A DNA stretch of 64,000 nucleotides from Buchnera aphidicola (Symydobius americanus) (GTDB taxonomy: Bacteria > Pseudomonadota > Gammaproteobacteria > Enterobacterales > Enterobacteriaceae): the NCBI RefSeq assembly GCF_964059135.1, contig NZ_OZ060393.1:316001-380000 (forward strand), in the 5' to 3' direction. Each line of letters starts with the position of its first letter. The first letter of the stretch is position 1. Below the pieces are notes generated by a model. The model saw only the letters and a list, made by a program, of their open reading frames with translations, had not been told where the DNA came from and searched no databases. Below, piece by piece: positions 10,551 to 19,400 of this stretch. The translations under genes and the position numbers were made by a program.

Positions 10551-11486
10551 TTAATTAAATCGAAATCTACTTGTTGGATCAACAGATAACCTAAAAACAT
10601 TTTTTATATGAACTTTATTATTTAACATACATTGAATGAAAAAAAAATGATCTTTTAAACGTAAAACAAAAAATACAAAACCTACTTTTTTCCATAAAAT
10701 ACCATCATTCATTTCAATAGCTGAAAAAATACTTGGTGTAATATTTGAAATACCTAATAAAGTATGTAACTTTCGAGTTTTAATTCGCTTAAAATATACA
10801 CGAGATATAATTTCTTGACCAAGATAACAACCTTTTTGATAATCGATACCATGAAACAAATCCAAATTGATCTCTTGAGGAAGAAATTTTTGAGATGTTT
10901 TTTTTGTAATATAAGGAATACCTGCAGCAATATCTAAAACATTCCATGTATTATCTTCAATTATAAAAAATGTACTCAACATATTTTTTTTTAGATTGAT
11001 AAGATCCAGGTCTTGTGCGATTAATAAAAAACGTTCTTCTGGATCCTGAAACCATAATAATATAAACTCACGAATAAAAATAACTGGTTTACACATATTA
11101 GGTAAATCTGAAAAAAATACAGATAATATACGTCGAGCATTTAAACCAGATATTCCGAATAAAAAATAATTAGATAATGTAATAATTTGAATATCATAAA
11201 AAATAGTATATTTTTTAAGTTCTTTAATTTGATCATTAGAAATACTTTTTTTTTGAATATAAATATATCCATTTTGATAATGAAACAACCGTAATACACT
11301 TAATACCTTTCCGTGATGATTACAATGCGCACATAAAACGTGAGAGTCAATTTTTAAAAAATCCATATTAATAGTAAGCTGGTTTTGTAAACACATTTTA
11401 CTATCCGAGCCAGATATAAATACTAAAGAATAATCATTAACATGAGTTAACGAACAGATTAAATGAGAAATATTATTTTTCTTCAT
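10551..11486 (-). CDS. ygfZ: YgfZ, folate-binding Fe-S cluster maintenance protein
   Basis: Tetrahydrofolate-dependent protein of the GcvT-like family that supports some 4Fe-4S enzymes; in E. coli it affects MiaB, which is encoded at 16.5 kb here. 311 residues against about 326 in E. coli. The signature K-G-C-Y-x-G-Q-E is present as KGCYLGQE at 218-225, with the key Cys at 220 followed by RVYFKR. The rest is diverged but the length is kept. The gene is isolated, with about 120 bases of AT-rich spacer to gmk and 160 to prfB. Confidence 0.92.
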   Translation of the reverse strand: MKKNNISHLICSLTHVNDYSLVFISGSDSKMCLQNQLTINMDFLKIDSHVLCAHCNHHGKVLSVLRLFHYQNGYIYIQKKSISNDQIKELKKYTIFYDIQIITLSNYFLFGISGLNARRILSVFFSDLPNMCKPVIFIREFILLWFQDPEERFLLIAQDLDLINLKKNMLSTFFIIEDNTWNVLDIAAGIPYITKKTSQKFLPQEINLDLFHGIDYQKGCYLGQEIISRVYFKRIKTRKLHTLLGISNITPSIFSAIEMNDGILWKKVGFVFFVLRLKDHFFFIQCMLNNKVHIKNVFRLSVDPTSRFRFN

Positions 11487-11648
11487 ATTCTAATTATTTT
11501 CGTAAAAAATATAATTTTATTATATATTTAAAAAAAATAATATTATAGAAATTAATTAAGTACTTTAGCATAGATAAAATATGATCTATATTAAAAAATA
11601 AATACATAATAGTAAAATAAAATATGTATAAGGCTAAAGGATAATTCA

Positions 11649-12743
11649 ATGACAATAGATATATTAATTGAATATACAAAAAGACTGATTAAAAAAATTC
11701 AAAACTTCCGAAAAAGTATACAATATAAAAAAACAAAAGAAAGAATTAATGAAATTAATATAACATTAAATTACACAAAAAATAGATTAAATAAAAAAGA
11801 TATTAAAAAAATACAAGATGAAAAAAAAACATTAAGTTTAATAATTATAAAAATTAAAAATATTAAAAAAAAAATCATAGAAATCAAAGAGTTAATTAAA
11901 CTATCAATACAATTTAAAGATACCACTATACTTTTAGATATTAAAAGAGAATTAGATATTATTAACAATAAAATTAAAAAAATTGAAATTCATCACATAT
12001 TTTTAGGGAAATATGATTATTGTAATTGTTATCTTGATATACAATCTGGTTCGGGAGGTATAGACGCTCAAGACTGGTCACAAATTCTATTAAGAATGTA
12101 CTTAAAATGGCTAGATAAAAAAAAATTTAAAGTAAAAATTATGCAAGAATCATACGGAGAAATTGCAGGTATTAAATCCGCAACAATAAAAGTTATTGGA
12201 AAATATGCATTCGGTTGGCTAAGGACAGAAACCGGTATTCATAGATTAATTCGAAAAAGTCCATTTAATTCTGGTAGTCGACGACATACTTCATTCAGTT
12301 CAGCATTTGTATACCCAGAAATAGATAATACAATTAAAATTAATATTAACCCTGCTGATCTAAGGATCGATGTATATCGATCATCTGGAGCAGGAGGACA
12401 ACATGTTAATCGAACAGAATCTGCAGTGCGAATTACTCATTTACCTACATTAACAGTCACACAATGTCAAAATGAACGTTCTCAGCATAAAAATAAAGAA
12501 CAAGCAATGAAACAAATGAGAGCAAAACTATATAATTTAGAAATAAAAAAAAAAAATCAAGAAAAAAAAATTATCGAAAATAATAAATCTTCTATTCGAT
12601 GGGGGAACCAAATTAGATCCTATGTCCTTGACCAATCTCGCATTAAAGATCTGAGAACTGGAATTGAAACACATAATATTCAATCAGTATTAAATGGAGA
12701 ATTAGATATTTTTATTCAAACAAGTTTAAAAATAGGATTATAA
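11649..12743 (+). CDS. prfB: RF2, peptide chain release factor 2 (no programmed frameshift)
   Basis: Releases the finished protein at UGA and UAA codons. 364 residues against 365 in E. coli. The stop-codon recognition motif SPF is at 204-206 and the peptidyl-hydrolysis motif GGQ at 249-251 (SGAGGQHVNRTESAVRITH). E. coli prfB carries an in-frame UGA near codon 26 that needs a +1 shift. Here the reading frame is continuous through that region (residues 20-35, FRKSIQYKKTKERINE), with no CUUUGA site. The ATG at 11649 has AAAGGA upstream. The stop lies only 2 bases before lysS, and AGGA near the end of prfB can serve lysS, so the pair is probably coupled. Confidence 0.97.
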   Translation: MTIDILIEYTKRLIKKIQNFRKSIQYKKTKERINEINITLNYTKNRLNKKDIKKIQDEKKTLSLIIIKIKNIKKKIIEIKELIKLSIQFKDTTILLDIKRELDIINNKIKKIEIHHIFLGKYDYCNCYLDIQSGSGGIDAQDWSQILLRMYLKWLDKKKFKVKIMQESYGEIAGIKSATIKVIGKYAFGWLRTETGIHRLIRKSPFNSGSRRHTSFSSAFVYPEIDNTIKININPADLRIDVYRSSGAGGQHVNRTESAVRITHLPTLTVTQCQNERSQHKNKEQAMKQMRAKLYNLEIKKKNQEKKIIENNKSSIRWGNQIRSYVLDQSRIKDLRTGIETHNIQSVLNGELDIFIQTSLKIGL

Positions 12744-12745
12744 AA

Positions 12746-14257
12746 ATGTCACATAAAAATAACATCAATGAAAATCATACTAATACATGTAATGAATATG
12801 AAATGAGAAATAAAAAACTCAATCAAATTCGTAAACAGGGATTTAATTTCCCAAATAATTTTAAACCAAATACCAATATAAATTATATCAATAAAAAATA
12901 TACTGATAAAAGCAATACAGAACTTCATGAAAAAAAAATCGAGATTCAAATAGCAGGAAGAATGATGAAACAACGCATTATGGGTAAAGCATCTTTTATT
13001 ACATTAAAAGATATGAATGAAGAAATACAGATTTACGTAACAGAAAAAAAAATATCTTTAGAAATTTATCAAAATAAATTTAAAAAATGGGATCTTGGTG
13101 ACATTCTAGGCGTTCAGGGTGTATTATTTAAAACTAAAACGAATGAACTATCCATATATTGCGAAAAAATTTATTTACTATCAAAATCATTAAGACCTCT
13201 GCCGAATAAATTTCATGGTCTATTAGATAAAGAAATGCGATATCGAAGAAGATACCTTGACTTAATAACCAATAAAAACTCAATTAAAATTTTTCAAAAA
13301 AGATCAAAAATATTAACTATTATTAGAAATTTTATGGAAAAATACAATTTTATAGAAGTTGAAACCCCTATGATGCAAAATATTCCAGGAGGAGCTACAG
13401 CCCGTCCTTTTATTACGTATCACAATAGTTTAAATACAAAAATGTATTTAAGAATATCTCCCGAATTATACCTAAAAAGATTAATTATTGGAGGATTTAA
13501 AAAAATATACGAAATTAATCGAAACTTCAGAAATGAGGGAATATCGTCAAAACATAATCCAGAATTTACCATGATGGAATTATATATGGCTTATTCAAAT
13601 TACAAAGACTTAATGGAATTTACAGAAAAATTATTAAAGGTAATTATAAAAACAACCCTAGGATCCTACAATATTAAATATCATAAATATTTAATTAATT
13701 TCTATAAACCCTTTAAAATATTTACTATGAAAGAATCCATAATTCATTTTAATCCCAATATCCATGAATCAGATTTAAAAGAATTAAAAAAAATTCAAAA
13801 CATTGCATTACAATATGATATAAAGATTCAAAAAACATGGAGTATAGGGAAAATTACTACAAAAATATTTGAAGTTACCACAGAAAAAAAAATTATCCAA
13901 CCAACATTTATTACAGAATATCCAATCGAAGTTTCTCCGTTAGCAAAAAGAAATAATCAATATAAAAATATTGCTGATAGATTTGAATTATTTATTGGCG
14001 GTATGGAGATAGGAAATGGATTTTCCGAATTAAACGATCCAGAAGAACAAAAGTCAAGATTTTTAAAACAAAACGAAAAGCATTATAATCCCCAAGAGGA
14101 AAAAACGTTTTATGATAAAGAATATATTATTGCCATGGAATACGGTTTACCACCTACATCTGGACTAGGCATAGGAATTGATAGATTAATTATGCTTATT
14201 ACTAATCAAAAAAATATACGTGATGTAATTTTATTTCCAACATTACGACCTGTTTAA
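12746..14257 (+). CDS. lysS: LysRS, lysyl-tRNA synthetase (class II)
   Basis: Charges tRNA-Lys. 503 residues against 505 in E. coli. An N-terminal OB-fold anticodon-binding domain (about 60-150; IAGRMMKQRIMGKASFITL) is followed by the class II catalytic core. Motif 2 is seen at FRNEGISSKHNPEFTMMELY (near 260) and motif 3 at GLGIGIDRLIMLIT (near 475). It directly follows prfB, an arrangement shared with E. coli. Lysine codons are very frequent in this genome, so demand for this enzyme must be high. Confidence 0.97.
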   Translation: MSHKNNINENHTNTCNEYEMRNKKLNQIRKQGFNFPNNFKPNTNINYINKKYTDKSNTELHEKKIEIQIAGRMMKQRIMGKASFITLKDMNEEIQIYVTEKKISLEIYQNKFKKWDLGDILGVQGVLFKTKTNELSIYCEKIYLLSKSLRPLPNKFHGLLDKEMRYRRRYLDLITNKNSIKIFQKRSKILTIIRNFMEKYNFIEVETPMMQNIPGGATARPFITYHNSLNTKMYLRISPELYLKRLIIGGFKKIYEINRNFRNEGISSKHNPEFTMMELYMAYSNYKDLMEFTEKLLKVIIKTTLGSYNIKYHKYLINFYKPFKIFTMKESIIHFNPNIHESDLKELKKIQNIALQYDIKIQKTWSIGKITTKIFEVTTEKKIIQPTFITEYPIEVSPLAKRNNQYKNIADRFELFIGGMEIGNGFSELNDPEEQKSRFLKQNEKHYNPQEEKTFYDKEYIIAMEYGLPPTSGLGIGIDRLIMLITNQKNIRDVILFPTLRPV

Positions 14258-14301
14258 ATTTATTATAAAAATATTACAAATTATTTATCGCCGAGGAAAA
14301 T

Positions 14302-15555
14302 ATGAACCAACCAAAAAAAATACAAACATCTTTTAATAATAGACAAATCTTATCACTTGTCAAACAATATGGCAGTCCAATCTGGGTGTATAATGCAAAA
14401 ACTATTAATCAAAAAATAAATACATTAAGAAAATTTGATATTATTCGTTTCGCTCAAAAATCATGCTCCAATATTCATATATTGCGGCTATTAAATAAAT
14501 TAAATGTACAAATTGATGCTGTTTCATTAGGCGAAATAGAAAGAGCATTACTTGCAGGATACAAACCCGAAAAAGATGAAATCATTTTTACTGCAGATAT
14601 CTTTGATAAAGAAACATTAAAAAAAATCATTGATTTAAACATTACAGTAAATGCAGGATCAATCGATATGTTAGAACAACTCGGTAAAAAATCACCCGGT
14701 CATAGAGTTTGGATACGTATTAATCCGAAATTCGGACATGGACATAACAATAAAACAAATACTGGGGGAGAAAATAGTAAACATGGAATATGGAATCCAG
14801 AATTAGCATTACCAGTAATTAAAAAATACAAACTTCATCTAGTAGGTTTACATATGCATATTGGATCCGGAGTAGATTATTATCACCTAAAAAAAGTTTG
14901 TTCCGCAATGGAGTCATGTGCCATATTATTGAATCAAAATATTCAAACTATTTCAGCTGGTGGAGGATTACCTGTTCCCTATAAAGAAAAAGAATCCCCA
15001 ATTGATATTAATAATTATTTTTCATTATGGAATAAAACTCGTAAAAAAATATCAAATTATTTTGGAAATAATATTAAATTAGAAATTGAACCTGGAAGAT
15101 TTATAACAGCAGAATCAGGTATTTTAATTACAAAAGTATATGTATCTAAAACAACAAAAAATAAAAAATTTATTTTAATTGATGCAGGATTTAATGATTT
15201 AATGCGACCAGTAATGTATGGTAGTTATCACCAAATCTCTATCATAACAGCAGATAATAGAATACTAGATTATACTAGAACTATGAAAACTATTATCGGA
15301 GGTCCAATATGTGAATCAGGAGATATTTTTACTCAAAATCAACAAGGAGAAATAGAAGAAAGAGATCTACCAGAAATAAAAATCGGAGACTATATAATTT
15401 TTCATAATACTGGGGCATACGGTTCATCAATGTCATCAAACTATAATACAAGACCGCTTATACCAGAAATATTAATTGAAAATAATCTTCCTAAAATAAT
15501 TAGAAGAAAACAAACAATTACAGAATTATTACAATTAGAAATAGACACTTATTAA
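14302..15555 (+). CDS. lysA: LysA, diaminopimelate decarboxylase
   Basis: PLP enzyme for the last step of lysine synthesis, meso-diaminopimelate to L-lysine, a nutritional function in an aphid symbiont. 417 residues against 420 in E. coli. The PLP lysine is K53 in RFAQKSCSN. HMHIGSGVDY (near 190), SAGGGLPVPY (near 220), EIEPGRF (near 260) and ICESGDIF (near 335) are the family substrate and cofactor blocks. It has a strong ribosome site, GAGGA at 14293-14297, one of the better ones in the window. It sits 44 bases after lysS, and the two have linked roles (lysine supply and lysine charging). Confidence 0.97.
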   Translation: MNQPKKIQTSFNNRQILSLVKQYGSPIWVYNAKTINQKINTLRKFDIIRFAQKSCSNIHILRLLNKLNVQIDAVSLGEIERALLAGYKPEKDEIIFTADIFDKETLKKIIDLNITVNAGSIDMLEQLGKKSPGHRVWIRINPKFGHGHNNKTNTGGENSKHGIWNPELALPVIKKYKLHLVGLHMHIGSGVDYYHLKKVCSAMESCAILLNQNIQTISAGGGLPVPYKEKESPIDINNYFSLWNKTRKKISNYFGNNIKLEIEPGRFITAESGILITKVYVSKTTKNKKFILIDAGFNDLMRPVMYGSYHQISIITADNRILDYTRTMKTIIGGPICESGDIFTQNQQGEIEERDLPEIKIGDYIIFHNTGAYGSSMSSNYNTRPLIPEILIENNLPKIIRRKQTITELLQLEIDTY

Positions 15556-15594
15556 ATTATTCCATATTTTTATAAATTATTTAAAATAAAAAAT

Positions 15595-16455
15595 ATGATA
15601 ATATATTTCCCTCAAATAAAACCTATATTAATTTCAATCGGATTTATATGCATATATTGGTATGGAATTACATATATTATAGGTCTAATTATATCAATAT
15701 GGTATGGAAAAAAATATATTAAAACAATCAAAAATAACAAATGGAACAATCAAGATATTGAAACATTAATATATAACAGTTTTATTGGAGCGGTTATTGG
15801 TGGTCGTCTGGGATATTGTTTTTTTTATCACAATACACATGTCTTACAAAATACATTATACATATTTCAAATTTGGAATGGAGGAATGTCATTTCATGGA
15901 GGATTAATTGGAATAATTATTTCAATATTTGTATCTTCAAAAAAAATAAAAAAAAATTTTTTTGAAATTTCTGATGTTCTATCTGTAATAGCACCAATAA
16001 GTTTAGGTATAGGAAGAATTGGAAACTTCATTAATGAAGAATTATGGGGGAAAGTTACTACATATGCTCCGATTTCTATATTGTTTAAAAAATCGAAATT
16101 AGAAGATTTAATCTTTATTTTTGAAAATCAAAAATATCAAGTTCTATTTATAAAGTATCATAATTTACCTAGACACCCTTCCCAAATATATGCAATGATA
16201 TTGGAAGGAATAATATTATTTTTAATCATGAATAAATATCAAAAAAAATATTATTTAAAAGGTTTCATATCAAGCATGTTTATAATAAATTATAGTTTAT
16301 TAAGATTTTTAAACGAATTATTTCGAGAACCAGATATACAAATTGGATTATTTTGGAATGTTTTTAGCATGGGACAAATATTTTCTATAATAATGTGTAT
16401 CACTGGTATTATAAATATAATTATATTAAAAAATAATTATAAAAACCTTAATTAA
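15595..16455 (+). CDS. lgt: Lgt, prolipoprotein diacylglyceryl transferase
   Basis: Inner-membrane enzyme that adds diacylglycerol to the lipobox cysteine of prolipoproteins. 286 residues against 291 in E. coli. Several hydrophobic helices are visible, with the conserved H101 in GGMSFHGGLIG and the signature GRIGNFINEELWG at 140-152 containing the essential Arg and Asn. A likely client in this window is CyoA, which has a lipobox. In E. coli thyA follows lgt; here miaB follows after 69 bases with no thyA remnant. Confidence 0.96.
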   Translation: MIIYFPQIKPILISIGFICIYWYGITYIIGLIISIWYGKKYIKTIKNNKWNNQDIETLIYNSFIGAVIGGRLGYCFFYHNTHVLQNTLYIFQIWNGGMSFHGGLIGIIISIFVSSKKIKKNFFEISDVLSVIAPISLGIGRIGNFINEELWGKVTTYAPISILFKKSKLEDLIFIFENQKYQVLFIKYHNLPRHPSQIYAMILEGIILFLIMNKYQKKYYLKGFISSMFIINYSLLRFLNELFREPDIQIGLFWNVFSMGQIFSIIMCITGIINIIILKNNYKNLN

Positions 16456-16524
16456 ATTAATGTTAAAAATCAATATGAAATGTAATTTACAATAAAAAAT
16501 AAAAAAAATGATTAATTTTATCTA

Positions 16525-17874
16525 ATGTATAAAAAAAATATGCAAAAAAAACATAAAAAAGTTTATATAAAAACATGGGGTTGTCAAATGAACGAGTATG
16601 ATTCATTGATGATCAAAAATATATTAACAGATAAAAAAAAATACATTATTACTCAAGATTATTACGAAGCTAATATTTTAATTTTAAATACTTGCTCCAT
16701 TCGAGAAAAAGCTCAAGAAAAATTATTTCACCAATTGGGAAGATGGAAATATATAAAATTAAAAAATCCTGATACAATTATTGCAGTAGGTGGTTGTGTA
16801 GCAGTTCAAGAAGGAAAAAAAATTTTAAATAGAGCAAAATATGTAGATATTATTTTTGGTACTCAAACACTGCACCGACTACCAGATATGATTAATCAAA
16901 AAATTAAAGAAAAACAATCTATTATAGATATTAGTTTTCCTAAAATAGAAAAATTTAAAAAAATTTATATATCAAAAAATATAAATTATTCAGCTTCAGT
17001 ATCCATCATGGAGGGATGTAATAAATATTGTTCTTTTTGTATTGTACCTTATACTAGAGGAAAAGAAATCAGTAGACCGTATAATCAAATAATTAATGAA
17101 GTTTCATTATTAGCAAAAAACGGAATTAAAGAAATTATCTTATTAGGACAAAATGTTAATTCATACTGCGATAAATATACAAGTCATGAAAAATACACGT
17201 TTTCAAAATTATTAAAAAATATTTCATACATTAATAATATTGAACGTATTAGATTTATTACCAGCAATCCCATGCACTTTACAGATGATATTATTGAAAT
17301 TTATTATAACACACCTAAGGTAGTCAGTTTTTTGCATTTACCTATACAAAGCGGATCTAATAGAATTTTAAGATTAATGAAGCGATCATATTCAGTTCAA
17401 GAATATGAAGAAATTATAAAAAAATTAAAAAAAGCTAGACCAAATATACAAATTAGTTCAGATTTTATTGTAGGTTTTCCGGGCGAAACAGAGAGTGATT
17501 TTCAAAAAACTATGGAAATTATCTCTAAAATTAATTTTGATACAAGTTTTAGCTTTATATATTCCCCAAGACCTGGAACACCAGCATCCAAATTATCAGA
17601 TAACATTAATATTAATGAAAAAAAAAATAGATTGCAGATTTTACAAAAACAAATTAAAAAACAAACACTATATTGGAGTAAAAAAATGTTACAAACAAAA
17701 CAAAATATACTAATAGAAAAATATTTTGATAAAGATAAAAATATTTTATCTGGAAGAACAGAAAACAATAGAACTGTGATTTTTGAAGGGGAAAAAAAAA
17801 ATTTAGGAAAAATTGCTACAGTATATATAACAGAAATAAAAAATAATTTATTAATAGGAAAATATATCCAATAA
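16525..17874 (+). CDS. miaB: MiaB, tRNA-2-methylthio-N6-isopentenyladenosine-37 synthase
   Basis: Radical SAM methylthiotransferase that modifies A37 of tRNAs reading UNN codons. An N-terminal methylthiotransferase domain carries cluster cysteines C20, C57 and C91, and the radical SAM motif CxxxCxxC is C165/C169/C172 in EGCNKYCSFCIVPYTRG. A TRAM-like segment ends the protein. 449 residues against 474 in E. coli. The start is uncertain: ATG 16525 and ATG 16540 are both possible and neither has a clear ribosome site. The second fits the E. coli N-terminus a little better. Poly(A) runs occur near the 3' end. Confidence 0.96.
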   Translation: MYKKNMQKKHKKVYIKTWGCQMNEYDSLMIKNILTDKKKYIITQDYYEANILILNTCSIREKAQEKLFHQLGRWKYIKLKNPDTIIAVGGCVAVQEGKKILNRAKYVDIIFGTQTLHRLPDMINQKIKEKQSIIDISFPKIEKFKKIYISKNINYSASVSIMEGCNKYCSFCIVPYTRGKEISRPYNQIINEVSLLAKNGIKEIILLGQNVNSYCDKYTSHEKYTFSKLLKNISYINNIERIRFITSNPMHFTDDIIEIYYNTPKVVSFLHLPIQSGSNRILRLMKRSYSVQEYEEIIKKLKKARPNIQISSDFIVGFPGETESDFQKTMEIISKINFDTSFSFIYSPRPGTPASKLSDNININEKKNRLQILQKQIKKQTLYWSKKMLQTKQNILIEKYFDKDKNILSGRTENNRTVIFEGEKKNLGKIATVYITEIKNNLLIGKYIQ

Positions 17875-17977
17875 TTATTTATAAATATTATAAAAATAAT
17901 TAAAAAATAAATAAATTATTTCATCAATATATTAATATCTATGTAAAATACAATAGTTTTAAAAAAATATTAAAAAT

Positions 17978-18427
17978 ATGAGAAAAATTAAATTAAATCT
18001 ACAAATTAAATGTCATAAAGAAAACCATATTCCTAAAAAAAAAAAAATTAAAACTTGGATAAAATCAATTATTAAAAAAAAATGCGAAATTACAATTCGT
18101 ATTGTAAATATTTCAAAAATTAAAAAATTAAATTTTCTATATCGAAATAAAAATCAATCAACTAATATACTATCTTTTCCTTTTGATTCACCAAAACATA
18201 TCAAATCTAAGATATTAGGAGATCTTGTAATCTGTGCAAGCATTATAAAAAAAGAAGCAATTTTACAAAATAAAACAATAGATGTGCATTGGGCGCACAT
18301 AATTATACATGGAACATTACACTTATTGGGATATAATCATAATAATTTAAATACATCAAGTATAATGGAAAAAATCGAAATTAAAGCAATGATAAATTTA
18401 GGATATAATGATCCATATTTGATATAA
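17978..18427 (+). CDS. ybeY: YbeY, endoribonuclease (16S rRNA maturation / ribosome quality control)
   Basis: Metal-dependent single-strand RNase involved in 16S rRNA 3' end processing. 149 residues against 155 in E. coli. The metal-binding motif HGxLHLLGYxH is complete: H111, H115 and H121. STNILSFPFD (61-70) and GDLVICASII (81-90) are family blocks. A 13-base poly(A) run is at 18035-18047. The phoH-like ybeZ that precedes ybeY in E. coli is missing. corC follows after 65 bases. Confidence 0.96.
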   Translation: MRKIKLNLQIKCHKENHIPKKKKIKTWIKSIIKKKCEITIRIVNISKIKKLNFLYRNKNQSTNILSFPFDSPKHIKSKILGDLVICASIIKKEAILQNKTIDVHWAHIIIHGTLHLLGYNHNNLNTSSIMEKIEIKAMINLGYNDPYLI

Positions 18428-18492
18428 AAATTGTAAATTTAAAAAATATTGATATAAAAATATAATAGTATGTAAGGAAATACAATAAAGAT

Positions 18493-19362
18493 ATGAATAA
18501 AAAAAATAAAAAAAAAAATAATAAAAAAAAAGAACAAGGTTTTTTTTCAATATTAATCAAAAAATTATTTCAAGAAAAACCAAAAAACCGAGAAGAATTA
18601 ATAGAATTAATCCGAAATTCAGAGCAACATGAATTAATTGATGAAACTACCTGTAATATGCTAGAAGGAGTAATGGATATTGCTAAACAAACTATACAAG
18701 AAATTATGATACCTCGAACAAATATGATTACTATACAATCAAATTTTTCTTTTAATAAATGCTTAGATATTATTATAAAATCTGCTCATTCTAGATTTCC
18801 AGTAATGAGTAATGATAATAATTATGTCCAGGGATTTCTAATGGCAAAAGATTTATTACCTTTTATCACAAAATCATCTGAATTATTTTGTATGAAAAAC
18901 ATTTTAAGACCTCCAATTATCGTTCCTGAAAGTAAATATGTAGATAGTATGCTTAAAGAATTTAGAATAAATCGATATCATATGGCGATAGTAATTAACG
19001 AGTTTGGATACGTTTCAGGATTAGTAACTATTGAAGATATTTTAGAACTGATTGTCGGAGATATTGAAGACGAATATGATAATAAACAAGAAATTGATAT
19101 TCATAAAATTAATCAATCTACATTTATTATAGGAGCTCTTACTCCAATTAAGATATTTAATAAAATTTTTAAGTCAAATCTAAACGATACAACAGTAGAT
19201 ACTATTGGAGGTTATATTATTCAAAAATTTCAATATCTTCCTAAAATAGGAGAAGAAATAATAATCTCAGGATATCGTTTTAAAATATATATGAAAAATA
19301 ATAGTAAAATTATAAAATTAAAAGTAATTACTCCTAATCAAATTAATATCACCTATGATTGA
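18493..19362 (+). CDS. corC: CorC/YbeX, CBS-domain protein
   Basis: Cytosolic member of the CorC/HlyC family, associated with magnesium/cobalt efflux and, more recently, with ribosome metabolism. 289 residues against 292 in E. coli. A Lys/Asn-rich N-terminal stretch is followed by two CBS domains (about 75-190; IMIPRTNMITIQ near 74 and NEFGYVSGLVTIEDILELIVGDIEDE near 170) and a C-terminal CorC_HlyC domain (about 210-285). It is part of the plus-strand run from miaB to tusA. Function is inferred from the family only. Confidence 0.92.
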   Translation: MNKKNKKKNNKKKEQGFFSILIKKLFQEKPKNREELIELIRNSEQHELIDETTCNMLEGVMDIAKQTIQEIMIPRTNMITIQSNFSFNKCLDIIIKSAHSRFPVMSNDNNYVQGFLMAKDLLPFITKSSELFCMKNILRPPIIVPESKYVDSMLKEFRINRYHMAIVINEFGYVSGLVTIEDILELIVGDIEDEYDNKQEIDIHKINQSTFIIGALTPIKIFNKIFKSNLNDTTVDTIGGYIIQKFQYLPKIGEEIIISGYRFKIYMKNNSKIIKLKVITPNQINITYD

Positions 19363-19400
19363 ATAAAAAATATTCAAACATTTTTAATGAAAAATTAAAT

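Noticed and set aside
17502..17768. Open frame on the minus strand inside miaB
   Set aside because: It lies wholly antisense to a conserved enzyme with all motifs intact; the hydrophobic translation is what antisense Lys/Asn-rich DNA gives.
19359..19400. Longer N-terminus for leuS
   Set aside because: The extra 14 residues have no counterpart in LeuRS; the family begins at MKKQYDP, ATG 19401.
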